From Amphritea sp. (lineage in GTDB: Bacteria > Pseudomonadota > Gammaproteobacteria > Pseudomonadales > Balneatricaceae), in contig JAGPUU010000365.1 in assembly GCA_018067325.1 (NCBI GenBank), positions 1 through 9,446 on the forward strand: a stretch of 9,446 nt of DNA. The letters are read 5' to 3'. The notes under the pieces were generated by a model. The model had not been told where the DNA came from. It was given only the letters and a program-made list of their open reading frames with translations, and did no database searches. Of the stretch, positions 1 to 6,791 are shown piece by piece. A program made the position numbers and the translations under genes. Every line of letters begins with the position of its first letter. Position 1 is the first letter of the stretch.

Positions 1-35
1 CCATGCGCCTGCGGCATACCGTACATCCTGTACAT

Positions 36-75
36 AAAAAAGCCAGTATTGAGAGCGAACTCAGTACCGGCTTTA
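36..75 (-). terminator. Intrinsic terminator of prfC
   Basis: Read on the minus strand, this is a stem of about 14 base pairs (arms at + positions 60-73 and 40-53) with one G-T wobble and one mismatch. The loop is six bases (54-59) and the stem is followed directly by six T residues (+ positions 36-41, partly shared with the stem foot). It starts 17 bases after the prfC stop codon. This is the classic form of a Rho-independent terminator and should end the prfC transcript. On the plus strand the stem is followed by only a short T run, so it should be weak in that direction. Confidence 0.88.
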
Positions 76-91
76 TAGAGCAAAGAGAGAC

Positions 92-1672
92 TCAGTGTTC
101 GCGAGTTGCGCGGAACTGCATATCCGGCCAGCGCTCTTCGGTCAGACTCAGATTAACACGGGTCGGCGCCAGGTAGGTCAGCAGACCGCCGCCATCCAAA
201 GCCAGATTATCACCACCTTTCCTGCGAAGATCTTCCAGTTTGCGCTCATCGTCACATTCAACCCAACGAGCAGTGGCAATGGTTACAGGCTCGTACATAC
301 ATTCAACCTTATACTCATCATTAAGACGGTATACCACCACTTCAAACTGCAACTGACCCACAGCACCCAGAATCAGATCGTTCTTATTAATCGGCTGAAA
401 CAACTGTACAGCGCCCTCTTCCGACAGCTGCTGCAAGCCTTTCTGCAGCTGCTTCATCTTCAGCGGATCTTTAGGCCGTACCCGACGAAACATCTCAGGC
501 GCAAAGTGAGGAATACCGGTAAATTTCAGGTCTTCGCCTTCGGTAAAGGTATCGCCAATCTGAATCGTTCCATGGTTGTGCAGCCCGATAATATCGCCGG
601 ACCAAGCCTCCTCAACATTCGAGCGATCGCCCGCCAGGAAGGTTACCGCATCAGCAATTTTTACATTCTTCTTGATCCGTACATGGCGCATCTTCATGCC
701 CCGGGTATAACTACCTGAACAAACCCGCATAAAGGCGATCCGGTCGCGATGTTTAGGATCCATATTGGCCTGAATCTTAAATACAAACCCAGAAAACTTC
801 TCCTCATCAACCGCGACAGAACGACTGAGTGTCTCTCGGGCAATGGGTGACGGGGCAATGTCAACAAAGCCATCCAGCATCTCGCGAACACCGAAGTTAG
901 ACAGCGCCGTACCAAAATAAACCGGTGTCTGGCGACCTGCCAGATACTCTTCCTGATCATATTCATGACTGGCACCGCGTACCAGCTCGACTTCTTCGAG
1001 GAAGTCTTCATACAGATCACCCAGTAACTCCTGAGCCTCTGTACTCTCTATTCCTTTAACCTGGACATCTTCCGAGATAATACTACCCTGACCCGGCGTA
1101 AAGACATGGATAGTATCGGTGTAGAGGTTATACACGCCACGGAAATCCTTACCCATACTGATCGGCCAGGTAATAGGGGCCGCTTTAATCTTCAGCACCG
1201 CTTCAATCTCATCCAACAGATCAATAGGATCACGAATATCCCGGTCCATCTTATTCACGAAAGAAAGAATCGGCGTATCTCGCAGACGACACACGTCCAT
1301 CAATTTAATGGTCCGGGCCTCTACACCCTTAGCGCCATCAACTACCATTAAAGCGGAATCTACAGCCGTCAGGGTCCGATAAGTATCTTCCGAGAAATCC
1401 TCGTGTCCTGGTGTATCCAACAGGTTCACAATCCGACCATTATGAGGAAACTGCATCACCGAGGAGGTCACGGAAATACCCCGTTCCTTCTCCATACTCA
1501 TCCAGTCAGATGTGGCATGACGATCAGACTTTCTGCCCTTAACAGTACCGGCTTTCTGAATCAGGTTTCCGAACAACAACAGTTTTTCGGTAATCGTGGT
1601 TTTACCCGCATCCGGGTGGGAGATTATAGCGAAAGTCCGACGAGTCGAAACTTCCTGAGAGATGCTAGACAT
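92..1672 (-). CDS. prfC: Peptide chain release factor 3 (RF3)
   Basis: This is a translational GTPase that removes RF1 or RF2 from the ribosome after peptide release and so speeds termination; it acts in the cytoplasm. The 526-residue length is close to the 529 residues of E. coli RF3. The G domain is complete: P-loop SHPDAGKTT at about residues 18-26, switch region with ERGISVTSS at 63-71, DTPGHED at 86-92 and NKMD at 140-143. The RF3-specific stretch after G1 ([13 protein letters not shown]) and the C-terminal part ending in [15 protein letters not shown] sequence set it apart from EF-G. The ATG start precedes the usual N-terminal sequence; its ribosome binding site is weak (CGGAT, about five bases upstream). 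It is transcribed alone, divergently from the diguanylate cyclase gene, and ends at a strong terminator. Nothing looks truncated. Confidence 0.97.
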   Translation of the reverse strand: MSSISQEVSTRRTFAIISHPDAGKTTITEKLLLFGNLIQKAGTVKGRKSDRHATSDWMSMEKERGISVTSSVMQFPHNGRIVNLLDTPGHEDFSEDTYRTLTAVDSALMVVDGAKGVEARTIKLMDVCRLRDTPILSFVNKMDRDIRDPIDLLDEIEAVLKIKAAPITWPISMGKDFRGVYNLYTDTIHVFTPGQGSIISEDVQVKGIESTEAQELLGDLYEDFLEEVELVRGASHEYDQEEYLAGRQTPVYFGTALSNFGVREMLDGFVDIAPSPIARETLSRSVAVDEEKFSGFVFKIQANMDPKHRDRIAFMRVCSGSYTRGMKMRHVRIKKNVKIADAVTFLAGDRSNVEEAWSGDIIGLHNHGTIQIGDTFTEGEDLKFTGIPHFAPEMFRRVRPKDPLKMKQLQKGLQQLSEEGAVQLFQPINKNDLILGAVGQLQFEVVVYRLNDEYKVECMYEPVTIATARWVECDDERKLEDLRRKGGDNLALDGGGLLTYLAPTRVNLSLTEERWPDMQFRATREH

Positions 1673-1715
1673 AGAGATCCGATTATTTTGAATAACTGCC
1701 CTGCCAAGAACCTGC

Positions 1716-1743
1716 AGCGGCCATGAATAATTAATTGGCCGCT
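1716..1743. repeat. Perfect 8-bp inverted repeat in the prfC/GGDEF spacer
   Basis: AGCGGCCA (1716-1723) and TGGCCGCT (1736-1743) are perfect inverted arms around a 12-base AT-rich centre. The repeat lies 43 bases upstream of the prfC start, so it could be a hairpin in the prfC 5' leader or an operator. On the plus strand only a short ATTTT follows, too weak to call a terminator. A second, shorter inverted repeat (GCCCT at 1786-1790 and AGGGC at 1799-1803) lies further up. I see no convincing sigma70 promoter for prfC in this 277-base spacer. Confidence 0.55.
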
Positions 1744-1892
1744 ATTTTCGCCGATCAGCCTCCAATCCACAACCGAAAGCTATTCGCCCTGTCCAGATAG
1801 GGCAAAAAACTTACCAACTGTGTTATATCGACACCACTTCAGCGCCTTCTATTGATCCGTATAAAGGAAAAGTTCGAAATAACGATAACCGT

Positions 1893-1924
1893 TTGAACAA
1901 CCAAAAAAACAGGCAGAATATAGT
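1893..1924 (+). promoter_or_regulatory. Possible weak promoter for the diguanylate cyclase gene
   Basis: TTGAAC (1893-1898) resembles a -35 box and TATAGT (1919-1924) matches five of six -10 bases, but the 20-base spacer is longer than the usual 16-18. Another -10-like site, TATAAA, lies at about 1860-1865 without a good -35. The start of transcription is therefore uncertain. The site sits 25 bases before the GTG start, leaving a short leader that holds the strong ribosome binding site. Confidence 0.22.
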
Positions 1925-1933
1925 GACAGCTCC

Positions 1934-1946
1934 AACCTAGGAGGTT
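1934..1946 (+). promoter_or_regulatory. Strong ribosome binding site inside a small inverted repeat
   Basis: AGGAGG (1939-1944) lies five bases before the GTG start at 1950, which supports that start codon. The same bases are part of AACCT-AGG-AGGTT (1934-1946), a 5-bp perfect inverted repeat with a three-base loop. If it folded, the Shine-Dalgarno sequence would be partly paired. The stem is short, so whether it forms in the cell is open. Confidence 0.6.
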
Positions 1947-1949
1947 CCT

Positions 1950-2918
1950 GTGAAAGAATCAGATCGCAGTTTAACCAACCCCATCATTCAGGGCATTCCC
2001 AGTGACCCAGAACAACTGCGCCGTGAGTATATTCAGCTATACCGCTATAAACATGACCTTGAAACACTACTCAATAACACTGAAGATTTTATCTACATCA
2101 AAGACCACAAACATAAATTCATCTACACCAGCAAAGCCTTTGCTCGTCTGACAAAACATGACTCATTTCAGGAGTTAGTCGGCAAAGATGACTTTGATAT
2201 TTTTCCACCGGAACACGCGCGTCGTTACTTTGAAGCTGAGCAAGCCGTAATCACTGAAGGAAAAACGTTAAGCCGTCACGAAGAGCCTTACTATGATCTG
2301 AATAATCAACTGTGTTGGGTCAGTTCCACTAAAAACCCTGTATTTGATGATCAGGGAAATGTAATTGGCTTGGTCGGGATTAGCAAAGACATTACCGAGT
2401 TAAAGCGCCAGACTGAAAAGATCCAATACCTGGCTCATCATGATGATCTCACCGGGCTACTCAATCATCGGGCACTGTTTGAATTTGGCGGAGTGCTTTT
2501 ATCCGCCGCTCAAAGAGATCATTTCAGACTCTTCGCCTTGTATTTAGATCTCGACGGCTTCAAACAGGTTAATGATCTTCATGGCCACACCCGGGGTGAT
2601 GAAGTACTGAAGGCCTTTGCCCGTATCATACAAGACAGTATTCGCAATGGTGATTTGGCCGCCCGAATGGGAGGAGATGAGTTTCTTATTTTAATGAGTA
2701 GTCCTTATGATCAGGCAGACGCAGCTAAGCAATTTGCATTGCGTTTCATTGAGACTGTCAGGGACAAGCAAGAACTGTTAAGTGGCTGCAGCTGCAGTAT
2801 CGGCATTGTGCTAGCTCAGCAACAAGAGGCATTAAGCCCGCTAATCAAAGCCGCCGACAGCGCGATGTATATCGCCAAACGAGACCCGATAGCCCGCTAT
2901 GTCATTGCAGAAAGATAA
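1950..2918 (+). CDS. PAS-GGDEF diguanylate cyclase, cytoplasmic
   Basis: This protein is predicted to make cyclic di-GMP from two GTP under control of a sensory PAS domain. After a polar N-terminus (about 1-37), a PAS domain spans roughly 38-150. It has the features of the group with a GKDDFDIFPPE segment (78-88) and a C-terminal GLVGISKDITELK. A short helical linker leads to the GGDEF domain (about 160-322). The active site reads GGDEF (241-245), and an RxxD inhibitory site, RNGD (232-235), sits exactly five residues before it, so product feedback inhibition is expected. The metal-binding DLDGFKQVND (200-209) and the late ADSAMYIAK (302-310) are also intact. There is no signal peptide or membrane segment. 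The start is GTG with a strong AGGAGG. The PAS ligand cannot be told from sequence. The gene is monocistronic and converges on the next one with a 33-base gap that shows no terminator. Confidence 0.93.
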   Translation: MKESDRSLTNPIIQGIPSDPEQLRREYIQLYRYKHDLETLLNNTEDFIYIKDHKHKFIYTSKAFARLTKHDSFQELVGKDDFDIFPPEHARRYFEAEQAVITEGKTLSRHEEPYYDLNNQLCWVSSTKNPVFDDQGNVIGLVGISKDITELKRQTEKIQYLAHHDDLTGLLNHRALFEFGGVLLSAAQRDHFRLFALYLDLDGFKQVNDLHGHTRGDEVLKAFARIIQDSIRNGDLAARMGGDEFLILMSSPYDQADAAKQFALRFIETVRDKQELLSGCSCSIGIVLAQQQEALSPLIKAADSAMYIAKRDPIARYVIAER

Positions 2919-2951
2919 ATCCAAACTTCGGGCTGAACACAGTGCACATTA

Positions 2952-3605
2952 TCATTTAGAAAATTTCCAGGGCCTATCCTCAGGAACATATAAACTGTCC
3001 TTTTTAATACACCGCTGAGTAATGTCCGTCGCCTTAGAAAACAAAACATCCCGCCCTTCTGCTATTTTTCTCGTGTAAAGGGGGATTGTCCAACCGTAAA
3101 AAACCGCACGACACAGCTGTGTTTTCTGGACACCGGCAACATCTACTTCACTCCAGTTACACCGGTAACCCGCGATTGGCTGGTTTGGATCACTCTCGGA
3201 AATCAGCTTATAAGGAGTAACGCTCTTTTCATCCGATGCATGCAGCCGAACCCGCGCGATATTATCTTGAGCGTGGTAGGTATATATAGCCTCGAGGGTT
3301 TCCCACTGCTCTTTTTGATACGGGTTATAGTGTATTTCACCCTGAAGCCTAGCGGAGATATCCAACCGTTCCCCTGTTTCTTCAAGATAATTAATATCCG
3401 TTGTCGCGATAATAGTACGGCGACCCTTCATATCGGGCTGATCACTAATAAGCTTAGTAAAAACCTGGTCAAAGGAGATCACATACGCAGGCACTTCATC
3501 AAGATCACAGTTCAGGGGCGGCTGATCCTGCGCATAGCCGGTAGAGATACTCAGTAGTGAGACTATAGTAAGTATTCGCTTAAAAATCGTACTTGGTTCC
3601 ATCAT
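2952..3605 (-). CDS. Unrecognised secreted protein with four cysteines
   Basis: I do not recognise a family. The N-terminus is a clear Sec signal peptide: basic KR at residues 9-10, a hydrophobic core at about 11-22 and likely cleavage after GYA (residue 25). There is no lipobox cysteine at that site, so the product should be soluble in the periplasm or exported. The mature part, of about 190 residues, contains four cysteines (33, 149, 165, 199), enough for two disulfides, and many aromatic and charged residues. No catalytic motif or further membrane segment is visible. Two ATG codons stand in tandem (3605-3603 and 3602-3600) with only a weak GGGT before them. The best promoter lies so close that the mRNA would be almost leaderless. 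The gene is monocistronic, convergent with the diguanylate cyclase and divergent from regB; neither position tells its role. Confidence 0.8.
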   Translation of the reverse strand: MMEPSTIFKRILTIVSLLSISTGYAQDQPPLNCDLDEVPAYVISFDQVFTKLISDQPDMKGRRTIIATTDINYLEETGERLDISARLQGEIHYNPYQKEQWETLEAIYTYHAQDNIARVRLHASDEKSVTPYKLISESDPNQPIAGYRCNWSEVDVAGVQKTQLCRAVFYGWTIPLYTRKIAEGRDVLFSKATDITQRCIKKDSLYVPEDRPWKFSK

Positions 3606-3614
3606 CAGACCCGA

Positions 3615-3643
3615 TTTATATCCCCGAAATTGAGTACCCTCAA
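3615..3643 (-). promoter_or_regulatory. Sigma70-like promoter of the secreted-protein gene, with overlapping inverted repeat
   Basis: On the minus strand, TTGAGG (+ positions 3643-3638) is followed after exactly 17 bases by TATAAA (3620-3615), a good sigma70 pair. The -35 box is embedded in TTGAG-GGTA-CTCAA, a 5-bp inverted repeat at 3630-3643 that could be an operator. The expected transcription start is near 3608, about three bases before the first ATG of the gene at 3605. Either the mRNA is nearly leaderless or another promoter upstream is used. Confidence 0.5.
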
Positions 3644-3766
3644 TGACTATCAGATCGGCTGAAAACTATGAGGTGAAGCAAAAATACCAAAGAAACAGTT
3701 CTTCTTACAAGCATTCACCAGAAACAGTGCGACAATCTGCCACATCCATGACACAAGACTCTTGGT

Positions 3767-3772
3767 TATAAT
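3767..3772 (+). promoter_or_regulatory. -10 box (TATAAT) upstream of regB
   Basis: A perfect TATAAT stands 24 bases before the regB start codon, giving an expected transcription start near 3779 and a leader of about 18 bases. No -35 box is found at normal spacing; ATGACA at 3748-3753 resembles one, but the spacer would be only 13 bases. A promoter with a poor -35 usually depends on an activator, which would suit a regulatory gene, but this is inference. Confidence 0.4.
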
Positions 3773-3796
3773 TTCGCTTTCTGCCAAGCTAGCGTT

Positions 3797-5071
3797 ATGA
3801 ACTACACCAGCAATACCCGCCATCAGCTACTGCAACTCAGCTATATCCGTACGGTCACCATTTTTGGCCAGAGCGGGCTGCTGCTGTACCTCTATCTTGG
3901 CCTGCATGTCAGCCTTAATTTCTGGCTAATCGCTTTTGCCCTGATGGCGATGGCGCTATTGAATCTGTTATCGCTGATACGGCTGCGCTCACCACTACCA
4001 CTGACCCAACTGGAGTTTTTCTTCCAACTGGTTGCCGATATTGCTTTTTATGTCTGTCTGCTCTATCAGGTCGGCGGGGCCGGTAACCCGTTTTCCGCGT
4101 TACTACTTATTCCATTAATTATCAGTGCAACCTCGCTGCCAAAGAAATTCATCTGGCTGACAGCCTTTCTGGTAACTATCAGCTACAGCCTATTGATGCG
4201 TTATTTCATCCCCATCACCCTGCCGGATACCGGGCATCAGCATCAGGCTACAGCATTATTCAATCTGCATATGGCAGGTATGTGGGTCAATTTTATCCTG
4301 ACTGCATTACTGATCACTTGGTTTGTCGTCAACATCCGGGAGAACCTACAGCGTCAAGAGGTGAAACTAAACCGAACACGGGAACAGAATCTCCGTAACC
4401 AGCAACTGCTGTCTCTTGCAACAATGGCAGCAGGTACGGCCCATGAGATGGGTACTCCGCTGGCCACTATGCGGGTAGTACTGCATGAGATGCAGTTAGA
4501 CCACAGTGACAATACGGAGCTCCTTGACGATATTGAGCTCCTTCAATCTCAGGTTGAGAACTGTTCCGACCGCTTAAAACATCTGGCAGAATCCGTAAAA
4601 CAAGAGCAGAGAGATTCACGCCCACTGCCTGCCGAACAGTTTTTTCGTGAGTTATTGGATCGCTGGCTGTTTTTGCGACCCACTGCGAACTTCAACCCAC
4701 CCGAAATTCATCTCAACGGCAAACCCACAGTATTCAGCTCTATCCCTCTACAGCAGGCATTTATTAACCTCTTAAATAATGCTGCCGATGCTTCGGATAA
4801 GCCGTTGCAGATAGAGGTATCATCAGATCAGCAACAGATCCTCTTTAGCATAAAAGACCAGGGACCGGGTATTCCGCTTGAGCAGGTGGAAAAACTGGGC
4901 AGTCCATTTATAACGACTAAGGGCAAGGGGCTGGGAATAGGCCTATTTCTAACCGCTTCCGCTCTAGACAGCTACGGCGGAGAAGTCCGGCTTTTTAATC
5001 AACCAGAAGGCGGCACCTTGACCGAAGTAAAACTGCCCATCATCAAGGAGCGTCAAAACGATGAACACTAA
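3797..5071 (+). CDS. regB: RegB/RoxS-type redox-sensing membrane histidine kinase
   Basis: This is the sensor of the RegB/RegA (PrrB/PrrA, ActS/ActR, RoxS/RoxR) system, which autophosphorylates in response to respiratory redox state. The N-terminal half holds about six membrane segments (roughly 15-35, 40-62, 74-92, 98-115, 118-137, 155-180). GGAGNPF (93-99) matches the GGxxNPF quinone-binding heptad of the family. The dimerisation domain carries the phospho-acceptor His216 in AHEMGTPLATM. Cys256 lies 40 residues later, the same distance as between His225 and the redox-active Cys265 of Rhodobacter capsulatus RegB. The ATPase domain shows an N box (NLLNNAADA, 324-332), a G1 box DQGPGIP (354-360) and a G2 box GKGLGIGLF (376-384). 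The ribosome binding site at the chosen ATG is weak, but the N-terminus fits the family. The gene overlaps regA by 11 bases, so the two are surely cotranscribed. No SenC/Sco gene is between them, unlike many alphaproteobacterial loci. Confidence 0.93.
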   Translation: MNYTSNTRHQLLQLSYIRTVTIFGQSGLLLYLYLGLHVSLNFWLIAFALMAMALLNLLSLIRLRSPLPLTQLEFFFQLVADIAFYVCLLYQVGGAGNPFSALLLIPLIISATSLPKKFIWLTAFLVTISYSLLMRYFIPITLPDTGHQHQATALFNLHMAGMWVNFILTALLITWFVVNIRENLQRQEVKLNRTREQNLRNQQLLSLATMAAGTAHEMGTPLATMRVVLHEMQLDHSDNTELLDDIELLQSQVENCSDRLKHLAESVKQEQRDSRPLPAEQFFRELLDRWLFLRPTANFNPPEIHLNGKPTVFSSIPLQQAFINLLNNAADASDKPLQIEVSSDQQQILFSIKDQGPGIPLEQVEKLGSPFITTKGKGLGIGLFLTASALDSYGGEVRLFNQPEGGTLTEVKLPIIKERQNDEH

Positions 5072-5612
5072 TGACTCCTCAGTTAAGTTTCTTATCGTCG
5101 ATGATGATGAAACATTTACCCGGGTACTGAGCAAAGCCATTCAACGCCGGGGGTATGAAACCGCAGTGGCCAGTTCTGCCGAACAGGCTCTGAATCTGCT
5201 GGAAAGTTTCACGCCGGATATGGCAACCCTGGATCTCAAAATGGATGGCGCATCCGGCATCACCTTAGTGCCCAGATTAAAAGCCCTTAATCCCAATATT
5301 AAAATTTTGATTCTGACCGGTTATGCCAGCATCTCTACCGCTGTCGAAGCGATAAAACTAGGTGCTACCGATTATCTGGCCAAACCTGCCGATACTGATC
5401 AAATTCTGGCTAAGCTGAATGTCACAGAGCCAGACCCGGATATTGAGATCGCAGACAAACCTATGTCGGTAGGGCGATTAGAGTGGGAACACATTCAGAA
5501 GGTACTAATCGAACATGATGGAAACATTTCTGCCACCGCCCGAGCCTTAGGGATGCACCGCAGAACCTTGCAACGCAAGCTGCAGAAACGCCCCGTCAGA
5601 GAAGAACACTAA
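5061..5612 (+). CDS. regA: RegA/RoxR-type response regulator
   Basis: This is the DNA-binding partner of the preceding kinase. In known systems it controls terminal oxidases, electron transport and, in Pseudomonas, cyanide tolerance. The receiver domain (about 7-120) has the acidic pocket at Asp14-Asp16, phospho-acceptor Asp58, Thr86 and Lys108. A short linker leads to WEHIQKVL and a Fis-type helix-turn-helix at about 154-177, whose ATARALGMHRRTLQRKL core is the near-invariant RegA recognition motif. At 183 residues it has the usual family length. The linker before the helix-turn-helix is poorer in proline than the proline run common in alphaproteobacterial RegA. An AAGGAG lies 10 bases before the ATG, inside the end of regB. 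The stop codon is followed after eight bases by the convergent CbiM-like gene, so antisense overlap of the two transcripts is likely. The targets cannot be deduced here. Confidence 0.95.
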   Translation: MNTNDSSVKFLIVDDDETFTRVLSKAIQRRGYETAVASSAEQALNLLESFTPDMATLDLKMDGASGITLVPRLKALNPNIKILILTGYASISTAVEAIKLGATDYLAKPADTDQILAKLNVTEPDPDIEIADKPMSVGRLEWEHIQKVLIEHDGNISATARALGMHRRTLQRKLQKRPVREEH

Positions 5613-5621
5613 AACTTTAGT
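5608..5621. repeat. Inverted repeat between convergent stop codons
   Basis: ACTAAA-AC-TTTAGT is a perfect 6-bp inverted repeat that spans the junction of the regA stop and the stop of the convergent membrane-protein gene. It is AT-rich, with almost no loop and no following T tract, so it is at best a very weak bidirectional terminator and may be coincidence. Confidence 0.3.
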
Positions 5622-6289
5622 TACTGATCATCGATATACTTTTTAGCATCGAAGGTGCGAATCCAGTCGGGATAAAACACCATCATTCCGGTCATGATAA
5701 TGCCGTTCAGGAGCCCCTCAGGAAACATAATCAGCGGCAAGATCTGGATATATTCCTGATAGATTTTTTCACCACTGTAAACATCACTTATCCAGAGCAG
5801 AAAACTCATACTCAGGCCGCCACAAAGGGTTGCCACACTAGCCCCCAGAAAAGCACAAAGAAACAGATAGATAAAGAAATTGGTCGGCAGTTTTGCTTCA
5901 ACCTTGCGCAAAATACCATAACTAACTAACACCGGAATAACGATAGTACTGAGTCCGTTGATAGCAAAGCCATTCCAGACTTCATGCCCTATTAGCGTTG
6001 TCCCCAGAAGCGCCAGACTGGCCGAAAGGATCGCCAAATCCCAACCAAACATCAGAGTCAGCACGGTGACACCGAGAAAGTGAATACCTAGTCCAGGAGA
6101 GATACCTGCACGCATCTGCCACAACAACATCAAGCCGACAGTGGTACCTAACAACAGATGCTGAAGCTGACGACTACTGAACAACGTTGACCAGGGAGCA
6201 GACCAGAGCGCAAAACCCAACAGCGTAAAATAGCCCACCTGTGCGAACCAGAACCAGAACCCGCTAATCAGATCAGTGGTTAAATTCAT
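5621..6289 (-). CDS. CbiM-like (COG3235-type) integral membrane protein
   Basis: This is a hydrophobic protein of 222 residues with about six to seven membrane segments (roughly 15-34, 43-58, 68-82, 84-100, 108-128, 136-158, 182-206). The overall layout resembles the uncharacterised family related to CbiM, the substrate-binding membrane component of cobalt/nickel ECF transporters. Supporting signs are AGISPGLGIHFLG (61-73), with a conserved-looking His70 after a Gly/Pro-rich turn, and FPEGLLNGIIMT (189-200), which recalls the late EGL motif of CbiM. The N-terminal Met-His start of true CbiM proteins is missing, and no CbiN, CbiQ or CbiO gene is adjacent, so metal transport is not shown. It lies 31 bases after rimI in the same direction and has a weak GGA ribosome site, so it is probably the last gene of the leuA operon. 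The family assignment is from memory of sequence pattern, without a database search. Confidence 0.72.
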   Translation of the reverse strand: MNLTTDLISGFWFWFAQVGYFTLLGFALWSAPWSTLFSSRQLQHLLLGTTVGLMLLWQMRAGISPGLGIHFLGVTVLTLMFGWDLAILSASLALLGTTLIGHEVWNGFAINGLSTIVIPVLVSYGILRKVEAKLPTNFFIYLFLCAFLGASVATLCGGLSMSFLLWISDVYSGEKIYQEYIQILPLIMFPEGLLNGIIMTGMMVFYPDWIRTFDAKKYIDDQ

Positions 6290-6320
6290 ATCGGAATCCG
6301 TTTATGAAACTGTACTAATA

Positions 6321-6791
6321 CTACCCCGCTATGAACTCAGGAAGATTGCTACAGCTCATTAAAACCGCATCCTCCCTCCCTGTATCGGTCGGGTAATAAC
6401 CTTTACGTAGACCATCCTGCTGATAGCCTAAACGTCGATAAAGGCTTAACGCAGCAACGTTTGAACTGCGTACTTCAAGCATATTGCGAACAATTCCCCG
6501 GCGATGAAGTTGATCATGGGTAAATTTCAGCACGTCCTCAGCTAACCCCTTACCGCGCAGACCCGGCCGAATTGCTATCTGTAACAACTCTGCTTCATCC
6601 AACACAGTTGATAGCAGGGCAAAGCCGTTTAGCTGTCCACCCTGCCACAGGCCCACAGATAAAAATCGATCTCCGGTTATATACGAGTGTAGCTGACTAT
6701 CGGACCATGGCGGGATAAAACAACAGGCTTCAATTTCAGAAAGGGAAGGCAGGTCCTCTGCCACTAACAAGCGTATGGACTTACTGCTCAT
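6321..6791 (-). CDS. rimI: Ribosomal protein S18 N-alpha-acetyltransferase
   Basis: This is a GNAT-family enzyme that uses acetyl-CoA to acetylate the N-terminal alanine of ribosomal protein S18. The 156-residue form aligns well with E. coli RimI. The acetyl-CoA loop is LQIAIRPGLRGKGLA (about 70-84). LEVRSSN holds Glu106, and Tyr118 in SLYRRLGY lies 12 residues later, the same spacing as Glu103 and Tyr115 of the E. coli enzyme. The C-terminal YYPTDTGREDAVLM is also typical. I chose the ATG at 6791, which overlaps the upstream holD-like gene by 11 bases, because MSSKSIRLL leads straight into the conserved N-terminus. An in-frame GTG at 6839 would add 16 residues unlike RimI; it has a better Shine-Dalgarno sequence, but those bases also encode the conserved end of the upstream protein. 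Order and coupling match the holD-rimI pair of E. coli. Confidence 0.93.
   Translation of the reverse strand: MSSKSIRLLVAEDLPSLSEIEACCFIPPWSDSQLHSYITGDRFLSVGLWQGGQLNGFALLSTVLDEAELLQIAIRPGLRGKGLAEDVLKFTHDQLHRRGIVRNMLEVRSSNVAALSLYRRLGYQQDGLRKGYYPTDTGREDAVLMSCSNLPEFIAG

Noticed and set aside
1..35. GTAC-ATCCT-GTAC small repeat and a possible gene end at the left edge
   Set aside because: Too short to identify any gene or signal; the short open stretch carries no recognisable sequence.
95..718. Plus-strand open frame of 207 codons opposite prfC
   Set aside because: It lies wholly antisense to the well-conserved prfC gene, has low-complexity composition with no recognisable motif, and has no ribosome site.
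1683..1724. Minus-strand mini-ORF of 13 codons in the prfC leader
   Set aside because: It has no Shine-Dalgarno sequence before its ATG and its start lies in the loop and arm of the inverted repeat; nothing supports translation.
1786..1808. GCCCT/AGGGC hairpin next to a run of six A residues, as a possible terminator
   Set aside because: On the plus strand it is followed by A residues, and on the minus strand the T run precedes the hairpin, so it is wrongly oriented for an intrinsic terminator on either strand.
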